This document shows, one piece after another, positions 19,401 through 28,209 of a DNA stretch of 64,000 nt. Below the pieces are notes generated by a model. That model made no database searches, was not told the DNA's origin, and saw only the letters and a program-made list of their open reading frames with translations. How positions within the stretch are numbered: the stretch's first letter is position 1; the number at the start of each line of letters is the position of its first letter. The position numbers were made by a program, and so were the translations under genes. Source of the DNA: Edaphocola flava (GTDB lineage: Bacteria; Bacteroidota; Bacteroidia; Chitinophagales; Chitinophagaceae); contig NZ_SAIQ01000005.1 in NCBI RefSeq assembly GCF_004118155.1, forward strand, positions 1 to 64,000. The letters run 5' to 3'.

Positions 19401-19628
19401 GTTACTCTTTCATATGCCTTCCCTGAAAAAATCAGACCATTTAAGAAAGCCGTAAAAGGTCTTGAAATTGGGTTTGAAGGAAGAAATTTATGGTTGATTA
19501 AATCTTATGTACCGCATGTAGACCCAGAGATGAGTTATTTTGGAGCAGGAAGTGCAGGAGATGGAGTGGAGTTTAACAGCTTCCCTGCTACAGCGACCTA
19601 TGGTATTAATTTAAAAGTAAAATTCTAA
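16488..19628 (+). CDS. SusC/RagA-family TonB-linked outer membrane protein
   Basis: A 1046-residue TonB-dependent transporter. Order of parts: signal peptide (1-20, FAQ), carboxypeptidase-regulatory-like beta domain (about 22-105, VKGRVLDETGEAVLGASV), plug (about 120-250, DALAGKVAGVRVNG and LFVIDGVP), then a 22-strand barrel ending NLKVKF with a terminal Phe. It would take up a ligand captured by the SusD protein, driven by TonB. The locus has no glycoside hydrolase or peptidase, so the substrate cannot be guessed. The first 240 coding bases are about 56% GC and bases 17281-17520 about 41% (counted by eye), a sharp internal break that suggests mosaic origin. Confidence 0.95.
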   Translation: MKKLLLPIALVAATSVAAFAQSRVVKGRVLDETGEAVLGASVVIKGTQSGTVTDDNGNFTISVPEGSNTLIISSLGLGTQEVAAGDGSKSVTVSFQNSKSTELTGVVVTALGIKRSEKSLGYSTQQVSKEQLENARANNVVDALAGKVAGVRVNGQSGGVGGSSKIIIRGASSLSGSSQPLFVIDGVPISNAAQGGSGGGAGVGVDYGNRAGDINPDDIETMSVLKGPAATAQYGSLAKDGAIIITTKRGSKNAALSVSVNSSYRVEKILIKPELQSEYAQGNYGVYNLRFANGWGPKISDMANTPVTDYLGRTVTLQAHPDNIDNFFQTGSTAINDIAVSGGNDKSDYRIGFGALNSKGIVLNQELNRYNLSANVGHKFTDKFSSRFTLTYTNSNSNGRPAQSSNNPNVLSSSIYAIPVTVDVNDLKANYQTEAGVQNNLTTDKTGNNPFWILNKNLNGNKVNRFMGSANLEYKATDWLTISNTFGFDAFNDSRLGYVRAGTAGDMKGSYLTADIFNKRFNNDFIVTAQKQINKDWNLRGMVGTNLLDRRIDQSTVAGSNFLLDVKDGVFRPGNVETVIADRDYAGSRLIGLYGELSASYKDYLYLSVTGRNDWSSALVYTGNYSYFYPSVSGSFVFSELMNSNKVLSFGKLRASWAKVGSDTDPYTTLLTYSPLTSFFTQFSLPGNFPFLGRGAFAAPLVLPNETLKPQIATSYEIGTDLRFFGNVIGLDVTYYNTITRNQIMRITVPASTGYFNKQINAGSITNKGLEAMLRVSPFSNSKSAFQWDFMANFSHNKQVVNELDGYLQEYAVQSGWSGLQVKAPVGGSFAIYGSKWKRSPEGEIVINKTTGLREVVQNQFIGKVNPDFMLGISNKFSFKGVSLGFLVDIRQGGVFYSGTVAALRSSGMAAETVANRDATFVDKGVNDNGDGTYSPNATPVQSMQDFWNTYSSTSNTEGNVFDASFVKLREVTLSYAFPEKIRPFKKAVKGLEIGFEGRNLWLIKSYVPHVDPEMSYFGAGSAGDGVEFNSFPATATYGINLKVKF

Positions 19629-19632
19629 ACTT

Positions 19633-21066
19633 ATGAAGAAGATAATAATATTAGCATTAGGAGCAATCTCATTAGGTTCTTGTAAGAAGTCATTTGAAAA
19701 AATGAATATAAATCCTAATGAGTCGCCCGCAGCAACACCTGAGTTGTTGTTTAGCGGAGCTGCAGTTAACTTGTCGAATACAAGAGTAGGAGGTGATTTA
19801 TATGTGTCTATAGCCTTGGCGGCACAAACAGTAGCCTCCGGAGGAAACGCCGGTTGGGGAGCTGGAGATGTATATGATATAAGTCCATATTCTACTGGTA
19901 ATATCTGGAGAACAAATTACGTGAATAGCGCTGCCAATCTAAAGCAAGCAATTGACTTTGCACAGCAGTCTACTCCGGTAAGATATGGAGCGATGGGACA
20001 ATGTCAGGTTCTTTTGGCAGAGACCATGTACGAAACTACAATGATGTATGGTGATGTTCCATATTCCGAAGCTTGGAATAAAGAAATCTCATACCCACAT
20101 TTTGATGGACAGGAAGCTGTATTAAATAGCTTACTTGCATTATTAGATGAAGCTATTGTAAATCTGAAAAACGAAAATGCAGGGCAAACCACAATTGTAT
20201 ATGAAGATTACTTTTATGCTGGTAATTCAACTAAGTGGCTTACTCTCGCAAATTCATTAAAGTTTAGAATTTTGATGACAATGGTAGATAAAGATCCATC
20301 TAAAGCAACTGCATTAGCTGATTTGATGACTAATGATGAAATGATGAAATCTGCCGCTGATAACTTCACCTTTAAGTTTGGTACCAGTACAGGTAACCGC
20401 AATCTTAAATTTGAGATACTTAATCAATATGCCGGTGGGTCAAATGCATTCTTTTTTGCTAATAAAACGGTGTTAGATCCAATGTTGGCACAGAATGATC
20501 CGCGTATCCCTCATTATTTCACTAAAGGAGCTACAGCGACAGATTTTGTTGGTGTAGGAACAGAGTTGCCAGGAGATTTCGATGCAAACGCAACAATTAG
20601 TATGGAATTATATGCTGCAGATGCCCCAGAATATTTAATGACCTATCAGGAATTATTATTCATGCAGGCAGAAGCCGCAGCACGTAATCTTATTCCGGGA
20701 GGCTTAGCTACTGCAGAAGCCAAATACCAGGAGGCATTAAAAGAAGCATGTTTGCTGTACGGTGTATCTTCTGTAGATGCTAGTACTTTTGCTGGTTCAA
20801 AAACCCTATCGGCTTCCACTGCTGTTAAGGAAATTCACTTACAACAATGGATTGATCTTATGGACCGTCCTTTGGAGGCATTCAATACATGGAGAAGGTC
20901 TGGTACCAAAGGGAATGAAGTACCTTCACTTACAGTGCCACCTGGTGCACCGGCAGGAAATCTTATTTATAGGTTATTATGGCCTACAGACAATGAAATT
21001 CTGCCAAATATAAATGCCCCAAAAGGGGTATTCCATTACTATGATCAATTATGGTTTGACCTATAA
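19633..21066 (+). CDS. SusD/RagB-family substrate-binding lipoprotein
   Basis: A 477-residue surface lipoprotein (lipobox LGSC, Cys17) of the short SusD/RagB class, with TPR-like helices and the typical N-terminal stretch FEKMNINPNESP and a C-terminal LPTDNE-like segment (WPTDNEILPN). It forms the lid of the SusC barrel and binds the ligand. The start is 4 bases after the susC-type stop, so the genes are co-transcribed. Ligand unknown. Confidence 0.94.
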   Translation: MKKIIILALGAISLGSCKKSFEKMNINPNESPAATPELLFSGAAVNLSNTRVGGDLYVSIALAAQTVASGGNAGWGAGDVYDISPYSTGNIWRTNYVNSAANLKQAIDFAQQSTPVRYGAMGQCQVLLAETMYETTMMYGDVPYSEAWNKEISYPHFDGQEAVLNSLLALLDEAIVNLKNENAGQTTIVYEDYFYAGNSTKWLTLANSLKFRILMTMVDKDPSKATALADLMTNDEMMKSAADNFTFKFGTSTGNRNLKFEILNQYAGGSNAFFFANKTVLDPMLAQNDPRIPHYFTKGATATDFVGVGTELPGDFDANATISMELYAADAPEYLMTYQELLFMQAEAAARNLIPGGLATAEAKYQEALKEACLLYGVSSVDASTFAGSKTLSASTAVKEIHLQQWIDLMDRPLEAFNTWRRSGTKGNEVPSLTVPPGAPAGNLIYRLLWPTDNEILPNINAPKGVFHYYDQLWFDL

Positions 21067-21078
21067 ACAACAATTTTT

Positions 21079-21597
21079 ATGAAAAAAATACATAACATCG
21101 CATTGCTTGGTTTGGGGTCATTGCTATTGGTTGCATCATGTAAGAAGTATGATGGCGACAGCTATGATTTTTCAAATACAGCGAAAAAGTATATTAAGCT
21201 TCAGGCAGGACAGAATATTGAAATTAATAGCGCGACTATTGATACTACTGTAATTGTAGGAACTGATACAACTGAATGCTATTATTATATCCCAACTCCT
21301 GCTGTTTTAAAGGTTGAAACAAGAGAGGGCATGCCGAATGCAGTTAACTATGTTGTCGAGTATAAAACAGACAACAAAACGGCAGATCTAAATGGGGTCT
21401 TAAATGCATTTACTACTTTAAGTAATTTGACAGTTTCAACTGATGATTCTGAGTTCGGTTCAGAAGAGACAATTGAGGGCACACTGAAGCTAAAGAGTGC
21501 AACGGGTATGGACTTAAGATTAGGGTATCCGTTGGAAGGTAGTGGAGTGACAGTAAGCTTTACAGCAAATAAGCCATATGTGCTTCATGAATATTAG
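21079..21597 (+). CDS. Lipoprotein encoded after SusD
   Basis: A 172-residue predicted lipoprotein (lipobox VASC, Cys21) starting 12 bases after the SusD stop and so in the same operon. The position is that of SusE/SusF-type accessory surface binding proteins, but it is much shorter and I recognise no carbohydrate-binding domain. The segment NTAKKYIKLQAGQNIEINS followed by beta-rich sequence hints at an immunoglobulin-like fold (inference). Confidence 0.7.
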   Translation: MKKIHNIALLGLGSLLLVASCKKYDGDSYDFSNTAKKYIKLQAGQNIEINSATIDTTVIVGTDTTECYYYIPTPAVLKVETREGMPNAVNYVVEYKTDNKTADLNGVLNAFTTLSNLTVSTDDSEFGSEETIEGTLKLKSATGMDLRLGYPLEGSGVTVSFTANKPYVLHEY

Positions 21598-21612
21598 AAT
21601 TTAGTTTGCGAA

Positions 21613-21652
21613 TAAACTATAAAGGCTGCCATTTGGCAGCCTTTATAGTTTA
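21613..21652. terminator. 18-bp perfect inverted repeat after the Sus locus
   Basis: Arms 21613-21630 and 21635-21652 with a 4-base loop, between convergent genes. Confidence 0.8.
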
Positions 21653-21670
21653 TGGGTTTTGTTGTTCGTC

Positions 21671-22378
21671 TTACATATCCCTTACAGGATTCACCACAAT
21701 TCTTTCCACACAAGCTTTTGAACTTAATTGAGTGCATTGCCAGGTCAGGGCCGCAATATCTTCAGCATCCATAAGTTTGTCTTCATCCACACCGCTGCCA
21801 TCCCAGCTGGGACTTATGGTTGGTCCCGGACAAATGGCGGTAACGCCAATACCATAAGGTTTACAGGCTTCACGCAGATTGTCGGAAAGGCCTAGCATCG
21901 CATACTTACTAATACTGTAACTGGAGCCTCCGGCATAGGAATGAAGTCCGGCGACAGAACAGATATTGATGATATGACCTGCACCTTTCCCCTTCATTGA
22001 AGGGACAATAGCTCTGCTCAGGTGATAGGCACTCATTACATTTACCTCCATCATATATGACAATTGCTCTTCTTGTTCATCAATCACCGTGCCCGGAAGA
22101 AAAATGCCGGCATTATTGACCAGCACATCTACATGCATTAATTCCTGCAACATAAGAGCAGCAAAAGATTTGACCTCTTCCTGGCGGTAGAAATCAGCCG
22201 CATAAATAACAATACGCCGTTCAGGGTATCGCTCATGCCAGGTTGATTGTAATGCGGTTAGTGCTTGCTGGTTACGGGCACAAATGCCGATATCGTAACC
22301 CTCTGCTAAAAATTTCTGTGCAATTGCTTTACCAATGCCTTGTGTAGCACCGGTAATCACTGCCGTTTTATGATTCAT
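21671..22378 (-). CDS. Short-chain dehydrogenase/reductase
   Basis: A 235-residue classical SDR with the NAD(P)-binding TGATQGIG near the N-terminus, NNAGIF, catalytic Ser in CSVAG and the YxxxK pair in YSISK. It resembles 3-ketoacyl reductases (FabG-like), but SDR substrates cannot be assigned from sequence. I chose the ATG at 22378 because MNHKTAVITG begins the Rossmann fold directly; a longer start at 22393 would overlap the upstream gene. Confidence 0.88.
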   Translation of the reverse strand: MNHKTAVITGATQGIGKAIAQKFLAEGYDIGICARNQQALTALQSTWHERYPERRIVIYAADFYRQEEVKSFAALMLQELMHVDVLVNNAGIFLPGTVIDEQEEQLSYMMEVNVMSAYHLSRAIVPSMKGKGAGHIINICSVAGLHSYAGGSSYSISKYAMLGLSDNLREACKPYGIGVTAICPGPTISPSWDGSGVDEDKLMDAEDIAALTWQCTQLSSKACVERIVVNPVRDM

Positions 22379-22382
22379 AATA

Positions 22383-22667
22383 TCAGGAAGCAATAAGATA
22401 GTGTAAGGAAGTGTCTTTGTTTAATCTGGCCTTTACGAAAGGACATAAAGGGCGTATTTTTAATTCTTTCTCCTTTACGAAATCAATCAATGCATTAAAC
22501 AGCATAGCGCCCAAGCCCTTACCCTCGTATGCGGGATTAACCTCTGTATGTAAGGCGGTCAATACCTCACTTGTGGTAATTTCATATTCCAGTACTCCTG
22601 CTACCGCCTCCCCGTCAAATACTTTAAAAGCACCCTTATCATTTCTCTGGATGTGTTTTACTTCCAT
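22383..22667 (-). CDS. Small GNAT-like N-acetyltransferase
   Basis: A 94-residue one-domain acetyltransferase of the short YjdJ-like type. The acetyl-CoA-binding segment is VNPAYEGKGLGAMLFNALIDF. The ATG at 22667 (MEVKHIQRNDKG) matches the typical start of this family; an in-frame ATG at 22703 would add 12 residues. It ends 4 bases before the SDR start, so the two form an operon. Confidence 0.82.
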   Translation of the reverse strand: MEVKHIQRNDKGAFKVFDGEAVAGVLEYEITTSEVLTALHTEVNPAYEGKGLGAMLFNALIDFVKEKELKIRPLCPFVKARLNKDTSLHYLIAS

Positions 22668-22824
22668 AAATTTCAGTCTTTGTTTTATCGGTGAATGTTT
22701 CATCAGCTATAATCCTGTAATCATTGCCAGGCTGCAATACTACAAGGCATGTGATGGTTTTTGGTTATCTATAGCAAGATAAGGAAAATAAAGTAAAAAC
22801 AGGTGGCTCATTCAAATGTGATAT

Positions 22825-22862
22825 CATAAAATAAGCCGACCTCAGGGCCGGCTTATTTTATG
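22825..22862 (-). terminator. Inverted repeat overlapping a stop codon
   Basis: 14-bp perfect arms (22825-22838 and 22849-22862) that include the stop codon of the minus-strand gene at 22858. Confidence 0.7.
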
Positions 22863-23850
22863 ATTTTACCTTAGTGGCAACGCGTTTCAGATCTTTCATT
22901 TTAAAGTTGTAGGAGACCGGAACATAAAAATTCATGATCATCTCTCCCGTCTTGCTGTTGAAAATACCCACGTACTTATCGGTACTGCTTTTGATGTAAG
23001 ACAGATACCAGATCCCCTCCGGATGCTGTTCTGCAAGCTTCCTAAGCTCTGCACTGCTTACATATTTAGCCGGGAAGGGATAAGCCGATTTCAGATCATC
23101 CGTATCTTCTTCTGTGTCCTTTTCATCCATAGTGAACATATTGAATTTTGTATTCACATAGTCCGGAATGTATAACGTTTCTGTTTGTAATTTCTTTAAT
23201 TCATTTTTATCGATATGCTCTTCGAATGCAGAACGTAATGTCTCCTGTTGCAGGCCATCGTTGATTACTTTCAGGTAGCCGCTGATCATTAACGGATTCC
23301 AGTTCTGCATCTCCGCCTCGCTGTACATGTAAGGCGTTATCTTTTGTCCGAAAGTCTTATTGCTTGTAGCAAAGCGCATTGTTTGTCGGTACGATTCACT
23401 ATCCAGGTGCAGCATAAACTTTCCAAACAATTGCTGTTCCAGATGGCCCTTTTTATTGGCCTCCAGCATATAAAGATCATAGGACAGGTGAGTATGATAA
23501 GTAGTCGTACTCTGGCCTCTGCGTATAGTTACAAAACCACCGAAAAAAAAGAAACTTGATTTTCGTTTATCCAGGCTGCGCATTTCATCCTGCCTGATAA
23601 TTTTGAATGGCGTAACCGTCCATACCTTGGCAATCGCTTCCTGGAAAGCATCCAGTTGCTGATAATCCCGTTCCTGTAAAATGAAATAAGTAGTGCTCTG
23701 CTTGAATTTCGCCATCTCCTCCTTGCTGATCTTTCCTGGCCCGGCACTGGACATGCTACTCCCGATCTGGATCTGGGCATTGGCCGGAGTATATATAGAA
23801 CCCAGTACACAAGTAGCTAAGGCCACCGCAATCATTTTTATATTATTCAT
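22858..23850 (-). CDS. Exported protein of unknown function
   Basis: A 330-residue protein with a signal peptide (MNNIKMIAVALATCVLGSI..ANA-Q). The mature part is mixed alpha/beta without cysteines or metal motifs I can recognise. A TTGA-rich -7-like AATCTTTG lies on the same strand at 23880-23873, upstream of the ATG at 23850, which argues against the longer in-frame start at 23874. No family recognised. Confidence 0.75.
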   Translation of the reverse strand: MNNIKMIAVALATCVLGSIYTPANAQIQIGSSMSSAGPGKISKEEMAKFKQSTTYFILQERDYQQLDAFQEAIAKVWTVTPFKIIRQDEMRSLDKRKSSFFFFGGFVTIRRGQSTTTYHTHLSYDLYMLEANKKGHLEQQLFGKFMLHLDSESYRQTMRFATSNKTFGQKITPYMYSEAEMQNWNPLMISGYLKVINDGLQQETLRSAFEEHIDKNELKKLQTETLYIPDYVNTKFNMFTMDEKDTEEDTDDLKSAYPFPAKYVSSAELRKLAEQHPEGIWYLSYIKSSTDKYVGIFNSKTGEMIMNFYVPVSYNFKMKDLKRVATKVKS

Positions 23851-23930
23851 TGTGATCTGAAATTTGAGGTTCAAAGATTAAATATCTTTCCTGTAATTCC
23901 AACAGGTATTTAAGAAATTGTATACATGAA

Positions 23931-23958
23931 AAATCCTGCAAGCACGCTTGCAGGATTT
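23931..23958 (-). terminator. proS terminator
   Basis: Perfect 13-bp arms (23931-23943 and 23946-23958), 20 bases after the proS stop. Confidence 0.75.
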
Positions 23959-23977
23959 GAATATATTGTTGAAGCTA

Positions 23978-25456
23978 TTAATAGGCTCTTGCAAATAATA
24001 CTCTTTGTGTACTTGGCTTACCGGTAAGAATACATTTACCTTCTTCCTGCGGATTGTCCAGTGGAATACAACGTATAGTCGCTTTGGACAGTTCTTTGAT
24101 CTGCTCTTCAGTCTCCGGTGTGCCGTCCCAGTGTGCCGAAATAAATCCGGATTGGTTATCCAGCGTACTCAGGAATTCTTCCCAGGTATCTACTCTGCGG
24201 ATATTGCTGTCACGGAAGTTCTGAGCACGCAGGAACATGTTCTGTTGAATATCTTCCAGCAATGTCTCCAGCTTATCTGCCAGGACATCCAGATCGTAGT
24301 TTTCTTTTGTTCGCTCATCACGTCGGGCTACCTCAACGATATTGTTTTCCAGATCGCGGGCACCCATAGTGATGCGTACCGGAACGCCTTTCTTCTCATA
24401 CTCCGCAAATTTCCATCCTGGTCTTGTCTGATCATTATCGTCATACTTCACACGGATGCCTTTCGCTTTCAGTTGTCTCATCAGCTCATCCACTTTTTCA
24501 TCGATCATTGCCTTCTGATCATCACCTTTATAAATCGGTACGATGACTACTTGTAGCGGTGCAATACGCGGAGGCAGGATCAGTCCTTCATCATCACTAT
24601 GTGCCATAACCAGTGCTCCGATCAGTCGGGTAGAAACGCCCCAGCTGGTTGCCCATACATAATCCAGATTGTTGCTCTTATCACTGAATTTTACATCAAA
24701 GGCTTTAGCAAAGTTCTGTCCCAGAAAGTGAGATGTACCAGCCTGTAATGCCTTACCATCCTGCATCATTGCTTCTATACAGTAAGTGTCTTCTGCACCG
24801 GCAAAGCGTTCGTTGGCCGATTTTACACCCTTGATTACCGGTAATGCCATATAATGCTCCACGAATTCAGCATAAACATTCAGCATTTTCACTGTTTCTT
24901 CCAGTGCCTCTTCTTTGGTGGCATGGGCAGTATGCCCCTCCTGCCATAAGAATTCTGCAGTACGGAGGAACAGGCGTGTGCGCATCTCCCAGCGTACAAC
25001 ATTGGCCCATTGGTTGATCAGGATAGGCAGATCACGGTAAGATTGAATCCAGTTTTTATAAGTATTCCAGATGATCGCTTCAGAAGTCGGTCTTACAACC
25101 AGTTCTTCTTCCAGTTTTGCTTCCGGGTCTACAATCAGTTTTCCTTTATTATCGGGGTCGGTTTTTAAACGGTAGTGGGTTACCACGGCACATTCCTTTG
25201 CAAAGCCTTCAGCATTTTTCTCTTCAGCTTCGAAAAGGCTTTTCGGGACAAACAATGGGAAGTATGCATTCACATGACCGGTTTCCTTGAACCTTTTGTC
25301 CAGTACATCTCTCATGTTTTCCCAGAGGGCAAAGCCGTAAGGTTTGATGACCATACAGCCTCTGACAGCAGAATAATCGGCTAATTCTCCTTTAATGATA
25401 AGATCATTATACCACTTCGAATAATCTTCTGCCCGCGCCGTAATTTCTTTACTCAT
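23978..25456 (-). CDS. proS: Prolyl-tRNA synthetase (short, archaeal/eukaryotic type)
   Basis: A 492-residue class II synthetase of the ProS type 3 family, which lacks the editing insertion of the bacterial type and has a C-terminal extension after the anticodon-binding domain. Seen motifs include the N-terminal [45 protein letters not shown] and the motif 2 region [22 protein letters not shown]. The anticodon domain (about 285-385) starts [14 protein letters not shown]. This type is usual in Bacteroidota. The tRNA-Pro it charges lies at 56568. Confidence 0.96.
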   Translation of the reverse strand: MSKEITARAEDYSKWYNDLIIKGELADYSAVRGCMVIKPYGFALWENMRDVLDKRFKETGHVNAYFPLFVPKSLFEAEEKNAEGFAKECAVVTHYRLKTDPDNKGKLIVDPEAKLEEELVVRPTSEAIIWNTYKNWIQSYRDLPILINQWANVVRWEMRTRLFLRTAEFLWQEGHTAHATKEEALEETVKMLNVYAEFVEHYMALPVIKGVKSANERFAGAEDTYCIEAMMQDGKALQAGTSHFLGQNFAKAFDVKFSDKSNNLDYVWATSWGVSTRLIGALVMAHSDDEGLILPPRIAPLQVVIVPIYKGDDQKAMIDEKVDELMRQLKAKGIRVKYDDNDQTRPGWKFAEYEKKGVPVRITMGARDLENNIVEVARRDERTKENYDLDVLADKLETLLEDIQQNMFLRAQNFRDSNIRRVDTWEEFLSTLDNQSGFISAHWDGTPETEEQIKELSKATIRCIPLDNPQEEGKCILTGKPSTQRVLFARAY

Positions 25457-25511
25457 TGTTTTAAACCTTTTAAATTAGTTAAAGTCTATATAATATATAA
25501 AAATAATTAGC

Positions 25512-25519
25512 GCAAATGT
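25512..25519 (-). promoter_or_regulatory. -7 element TACATTTG of proS
   Basis: On the minus strand, about 55 bases upstream of the proS ATG. It sits 2 bases from a plus-strand TATTTTTG (25522-25529), so the divergent promoters are interleaved. Confidence 0.55.
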
Positions 25520-25555
25520 AGTATTTTTGAATGGCATCTAACTAGGTAAGTTGGA

Positions 25556-25563
25556 TATTTTTG
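25556..25563 (+). promoter_or_regulatory. -7 element TATTTTTG of the Gly/Tyr-rich gene
   Basis: 41 bases before the ATG at 25605; a second match lies at 25522-25529. Confidence 0.5.
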
Positions 25564-25604
25564 AAGAGGCTTTTGCGCGCTTCACCAATAAATTTTTTAT
25601 AGCC

Positions 25605-26579
25605 ATGAAAAAGTTTTTAATTACCGGATTAGCAATCATGTTGAGCAGTGGAGCACTGATGGCTCAATATGATGATGACGCGTATGCACCATCAAGCAAT
25701 CGTCCTGCTACCCAGGAGGAGTCATATAACGACGGCAACGGCAGTCGTGAGCGTTACAGCGAATATGATGAGAACGACGGGTACATCGATTATGATGATG
25801 ATTCATACACTACACGCTTCCGTCGTTTCAATAGCATGTATATGGGTTACAATTACTGGAGCCCTATGTATAGTCCTTATTGGGCAAACCCATATTATTC
25901 AGATCCATTCTGGTATCGTCCGGGATTCTCTTTTAGTTGGGGTCTGGGCTATAACCCGTATTGGGGTTCCGGCTGGGGCTGGAACAGTTACTGGGGTTAT
26001 GGCGGAGGCTATGGCTGGGGTTACCCGTATTGGGGTAGTGCCTATGGTGCCGGATGGGGTTATCCTTATTACGGCGGTGGCTGGAATAATGGTTGGAACG
26101 GAGATGGCGGACGCTATGGTCGCAGTGTTAACACGGGCACCAGAACCGGTTTCGGATCTGCACGCAGCTCAAGCTTCGGCGTACGCCCAGCACCTGGTGC
26201 AGGCAATCCAAATCCGGGAAATAGCGGTGGATACGTAAGAAGAGGCGCTCCGGGAACAGGCAATGTTGGTAATAATAACGGAAATCCGGGACGGGTTAAT
26301 CCATCAAATAACAGCGGATACATGAGAAATCCGGGTACTAATGGTGGGGTACAACGTATGCGTGACAATAACGCTCCGGCTCCACGATATAACAGAGGTA
26401 ATGATGTGAACCCTCCGCAACAATATGACAGAGGCAATAGCAGACCAGAACCTTCACGCAATTATACACCTGCACCTAGCCGTAGTTTCGACAACGGTGG
26501 TGGTGGTTCCCGCGGTGGCGGTGGCTTCAACAGCGGCGGCGGTAGTCGTGGCGGTGGAGGCGGTGGTTACAGACGCTAA
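25605..26579 (+). CDS. Secreted Gly/Tyr/Trp/Asn-rich low-complexity protein
   Basis: A 324-residue protein with a signal peptide (MKKFLITGLAIMLSSGALMA-Q), an acidic segment with DDD and ENDGYIDYDDD (about 22-65), an aromatic region dominated by Tyr, Trp and Gly (about 80-190), and a Gly/Asn/Pro/Arg-rich tail ending in poly-Gly with Arg-Arg. No enzyme domain is visible. The composition resembles surface or matrix proteins prone to aggregation or phase separation (inference). The ATG at 25605 is used because the signal peptide begins there; the upstream in-frame TTG overlaps the promoter. Confidence 0.75.
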   Translation: MKKFLITGLAIMLSSGALMAQYDDDAYAPSSNRPATQEESYNDGNGSRERYSEYDENDGYIDYDDDSYTTRFRRFNSMYMGYNYWSPMYSPYWANPYYSDPFWYRPGFSFSWGLGYNPYWGSGWGWNSYWGYGGGYGWGYPYWGSAYGAGWGYPYYGGGWNNGWNGDGGRYGRSVNTGTRTGFGSARSSSFGVRPAPGAGNPNPGNSGGYVRRGAPGTGNVGNNNGNPGRVNPSNNSGYMRNPGTNGGVQRMRDNNAPAPRYNRGNDVNPPQQYDRGNSRPEPSRNYTPAPSRSFDNGGGGSRGGGGFNSGGGSRGGGGGGYRR

Positions 26580-26622
26580 TTCACTAATATATTTGACTCA
26601 CCTCGTGAATCGATTATAATAA

Positions 26623-26663
26623 TTATAGAGGGCCGGTCCGCATTGCGGACCGGCCCTCTATAA
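26623..26663 (+). terminator. 20-bp perfect GC-rich inverted repeat
   Basis: Arms 26623-26642 and 26644-26663. It ends the upstream gene before the icd promoter; no U-tract. Confidence 0.75.
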
Positions 26664-26752
26664 TATATAGGAAAAATGACCAGAATGACTAAAAATTCAG
26701 CATGTTTCTGTAAATTCGCGTATCTTTTTAAACACATAAATCAATTTCAATT

Positions 26753-28063
26753 ATGGCAGAGAAAATTTCAATGGGTTCCAATGGGAAACTACAGGTACCG
26801 GACAATCCAATTATTCCTTTTATTGAAGGAGACGGCATCGGGCCGGAAATTTGGAGCGTAGCGCAGAAGGTATTTGATGCTGCAGTTGAGAAAGCTTATG
26901 ATGGAAAGAGAAAGATCGAGTGGAAAGAAATGCTGGCTGGAGAAAAAGCGTTTAACCAGACAGGTAACTGGTTGCCGGATGAAACACTGGAAACAGCTAA
27001 GGAATATATCGTATCTATTAAAGGCCCTCTGACTACACCAATTGGTGGCGGTATCCGCTCTCTGAATGTTGCTATGCGTCAGACATTAGATTTATATGTT
27101 TGTCTGCGCCCGGTACAATGGTTCAAAGGTGTACCTTCTCCTGTAGTGCATCCTGAGTATGTAGATATGACTATCTTCCGTGAAAATACAGAGGATATCT
27201 ATGCTGGTATCGAATGGAAAGCGGGTACTCCTGAAGCTGCAAAATTTGAGAAATTCCTGCTGGAAGAAATGGGTGTAAGCAAAGTGCGTTTCCCGGGCTC
27301 TTCTTCTTACGGTGTTAAGCCGGTTTCAGAAGAAGGTTCAAAACGCCTGGTACGTGCTGCAATTGATTACGCACTGGAGCATAACCTGCCATCTGTAACA
27401 CTGGTACATAAAGGTAATATCATGAAATTCACTGAAGGTGGATTCAAGACATGGGGTTACGAAGTTGCCCGCCAGGAGTATGGTGACAGAACCTTTACCT
27501 GGGATGAGTGGGATCAACTGAAGAAAGATCAGGGTGAAGAAGCTGCCAACGAAATACAGCGTAAAGCACTGGCAGAAGGCAAACTGCTGGTAAAAGATGT
27601 AATTGCGGATAACTTCCTGCAACAAATCCTGCTGGCTCCGCGTGACTACTCTGTAGTGGCTACACTGAACCTGAACGGTGACTACATCTCTGATGCCCTG
27701 GCTGCTGCTGTAGGTGGTATCGGTATCGCTCCTGGTGCGAATATTAACTACAAAACCGGTTATGCCGTATTTGAAGCAACACATGGTACAGCACCTAAAT
27801 TTGCAGGTACTAACTCTATGAACCCATCTTCTGTAATCCTGAGTGGTTGCATGATGCTGGAATATATGGGCTGGAAAGAAGCTGCAGATATGATCACCTC
27901 TGCACTGCAGGCGACGATTATGCGCAAGCAGGTTACTATTGACTTCTACAACCTGATGACTGGTGCTACATTACTGAAAACGGATGAGTTCGGTAATGAG
28001 ATCACCAATAATATGGGTGTTGTTACCGGCGATGGTCAATTGAAAAAATCAAGCAGCCTTTAA
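26753..28063 (+). CDS. icd: Isocitrate dehydrogenase (NADP type)
   Basis: A 436-residue TCA-cycle enzyme converting isocitrate to 2-oxoglutarate, closely similar to the E. coli Icd fold: [38 protein letters not shown] with the regulatory/substrate Ser, [39 protein letters not shown] and [10 protein letters not shown]. The Lys-Tyr pair and Asp ligands of the family are in these blocks. A weak -7 TATCTTTT lies at 26721. It is monocistronic. Confidence 0.96.
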   Translation: MAEKISMGSNGKLQVPDNPIIPFIEGDGIGPEIWSVAQKVFDAAVEKAYDGKRKIEWKEMLAGEKAFNQTGNWLPDETLETAKEYIVSIKGPLTTPIGGGIRSLNVAMRQTLDLYVCLRPVQWFKGVPSPVVHPEYVDMTIFRENTEDIYAGIEWKAGTPEAAKFEKFLLEEMGVSKVRFPGSSSYGVKPVSEEGSKRLVRAAIDYALEHNLPSVTLVHKGNIMKFTEGGFKTWGYEVARQEYGDRTFTWDEWDQLKKDQGEEAANEIQRKALAEGKLLVKDVIADNFLQQILLAPRDYSVVATLNLNGDYISDALAAAVGGIGIAPGANINYKTGYAVFEATHGTAPKFAGTNSMNPSSVILSGCMMLEYMGWKEAADMITSALQATIMRKQVTIDFYNLMTGATLLKTDEFGNEITNNMGVVTGDGQLKKSSSL

Positions 28064-28084
28064 GCTGATATAATATCTTTAATT

Positions 28085-28125
28085 AAAGTAAAAGCGCGTC
28101 ATATTTTATGACGCGCTTTTACTTT
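28085..28125 (+). terminator. icd terminator
   Basis: Perfect 19-bp arms (28085-28103 and 28107-28125) with a 3-base loop. Confidence 0.8.
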
Positions 28126-28152
28126 ATAGATTGTTTCTGTATTCAGGGAAAA

Positions 28153-28189
28153 TACAAAGCGCTTACAGGGTCACTGTAAGCGCTTTGTA
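28153..28189 (-). terminator. Terminator of the BNR-type lipoprotein gene
   Basis: Perfect 16-bp arms (28153-28168 and 28174-28189), directly beside the icd terminator but with unrelated sequence. Confidence 0.75.
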
Positions 28190-28209
28190 CGTCGTCGTTA
28201 TGGGCAATA

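Noticed and set aside
24005-24556. 183-codon ORF antisense to proS
   Set aside because: It lies wholly opposite a conserved synthetase and its product is hydrophobic/Cys-rich shadow sequence with no start context.
25669-26238. 189-codon ORF in another frame of the Gly/Tyr-rich gene
   Set aside because: Product is a Met/Ile/Thr-rich low-complexity shadow; the frame with a signal peptide is the real one.
25800-26570. CRISPR-like repeats in the Gly-rich gene
   Set aside because: The repetition is codon-level low complexity (GGT/GGC, TAT, TGG) without fixed repeat-spacer units; no CRISPR array was found anywhere in the window.
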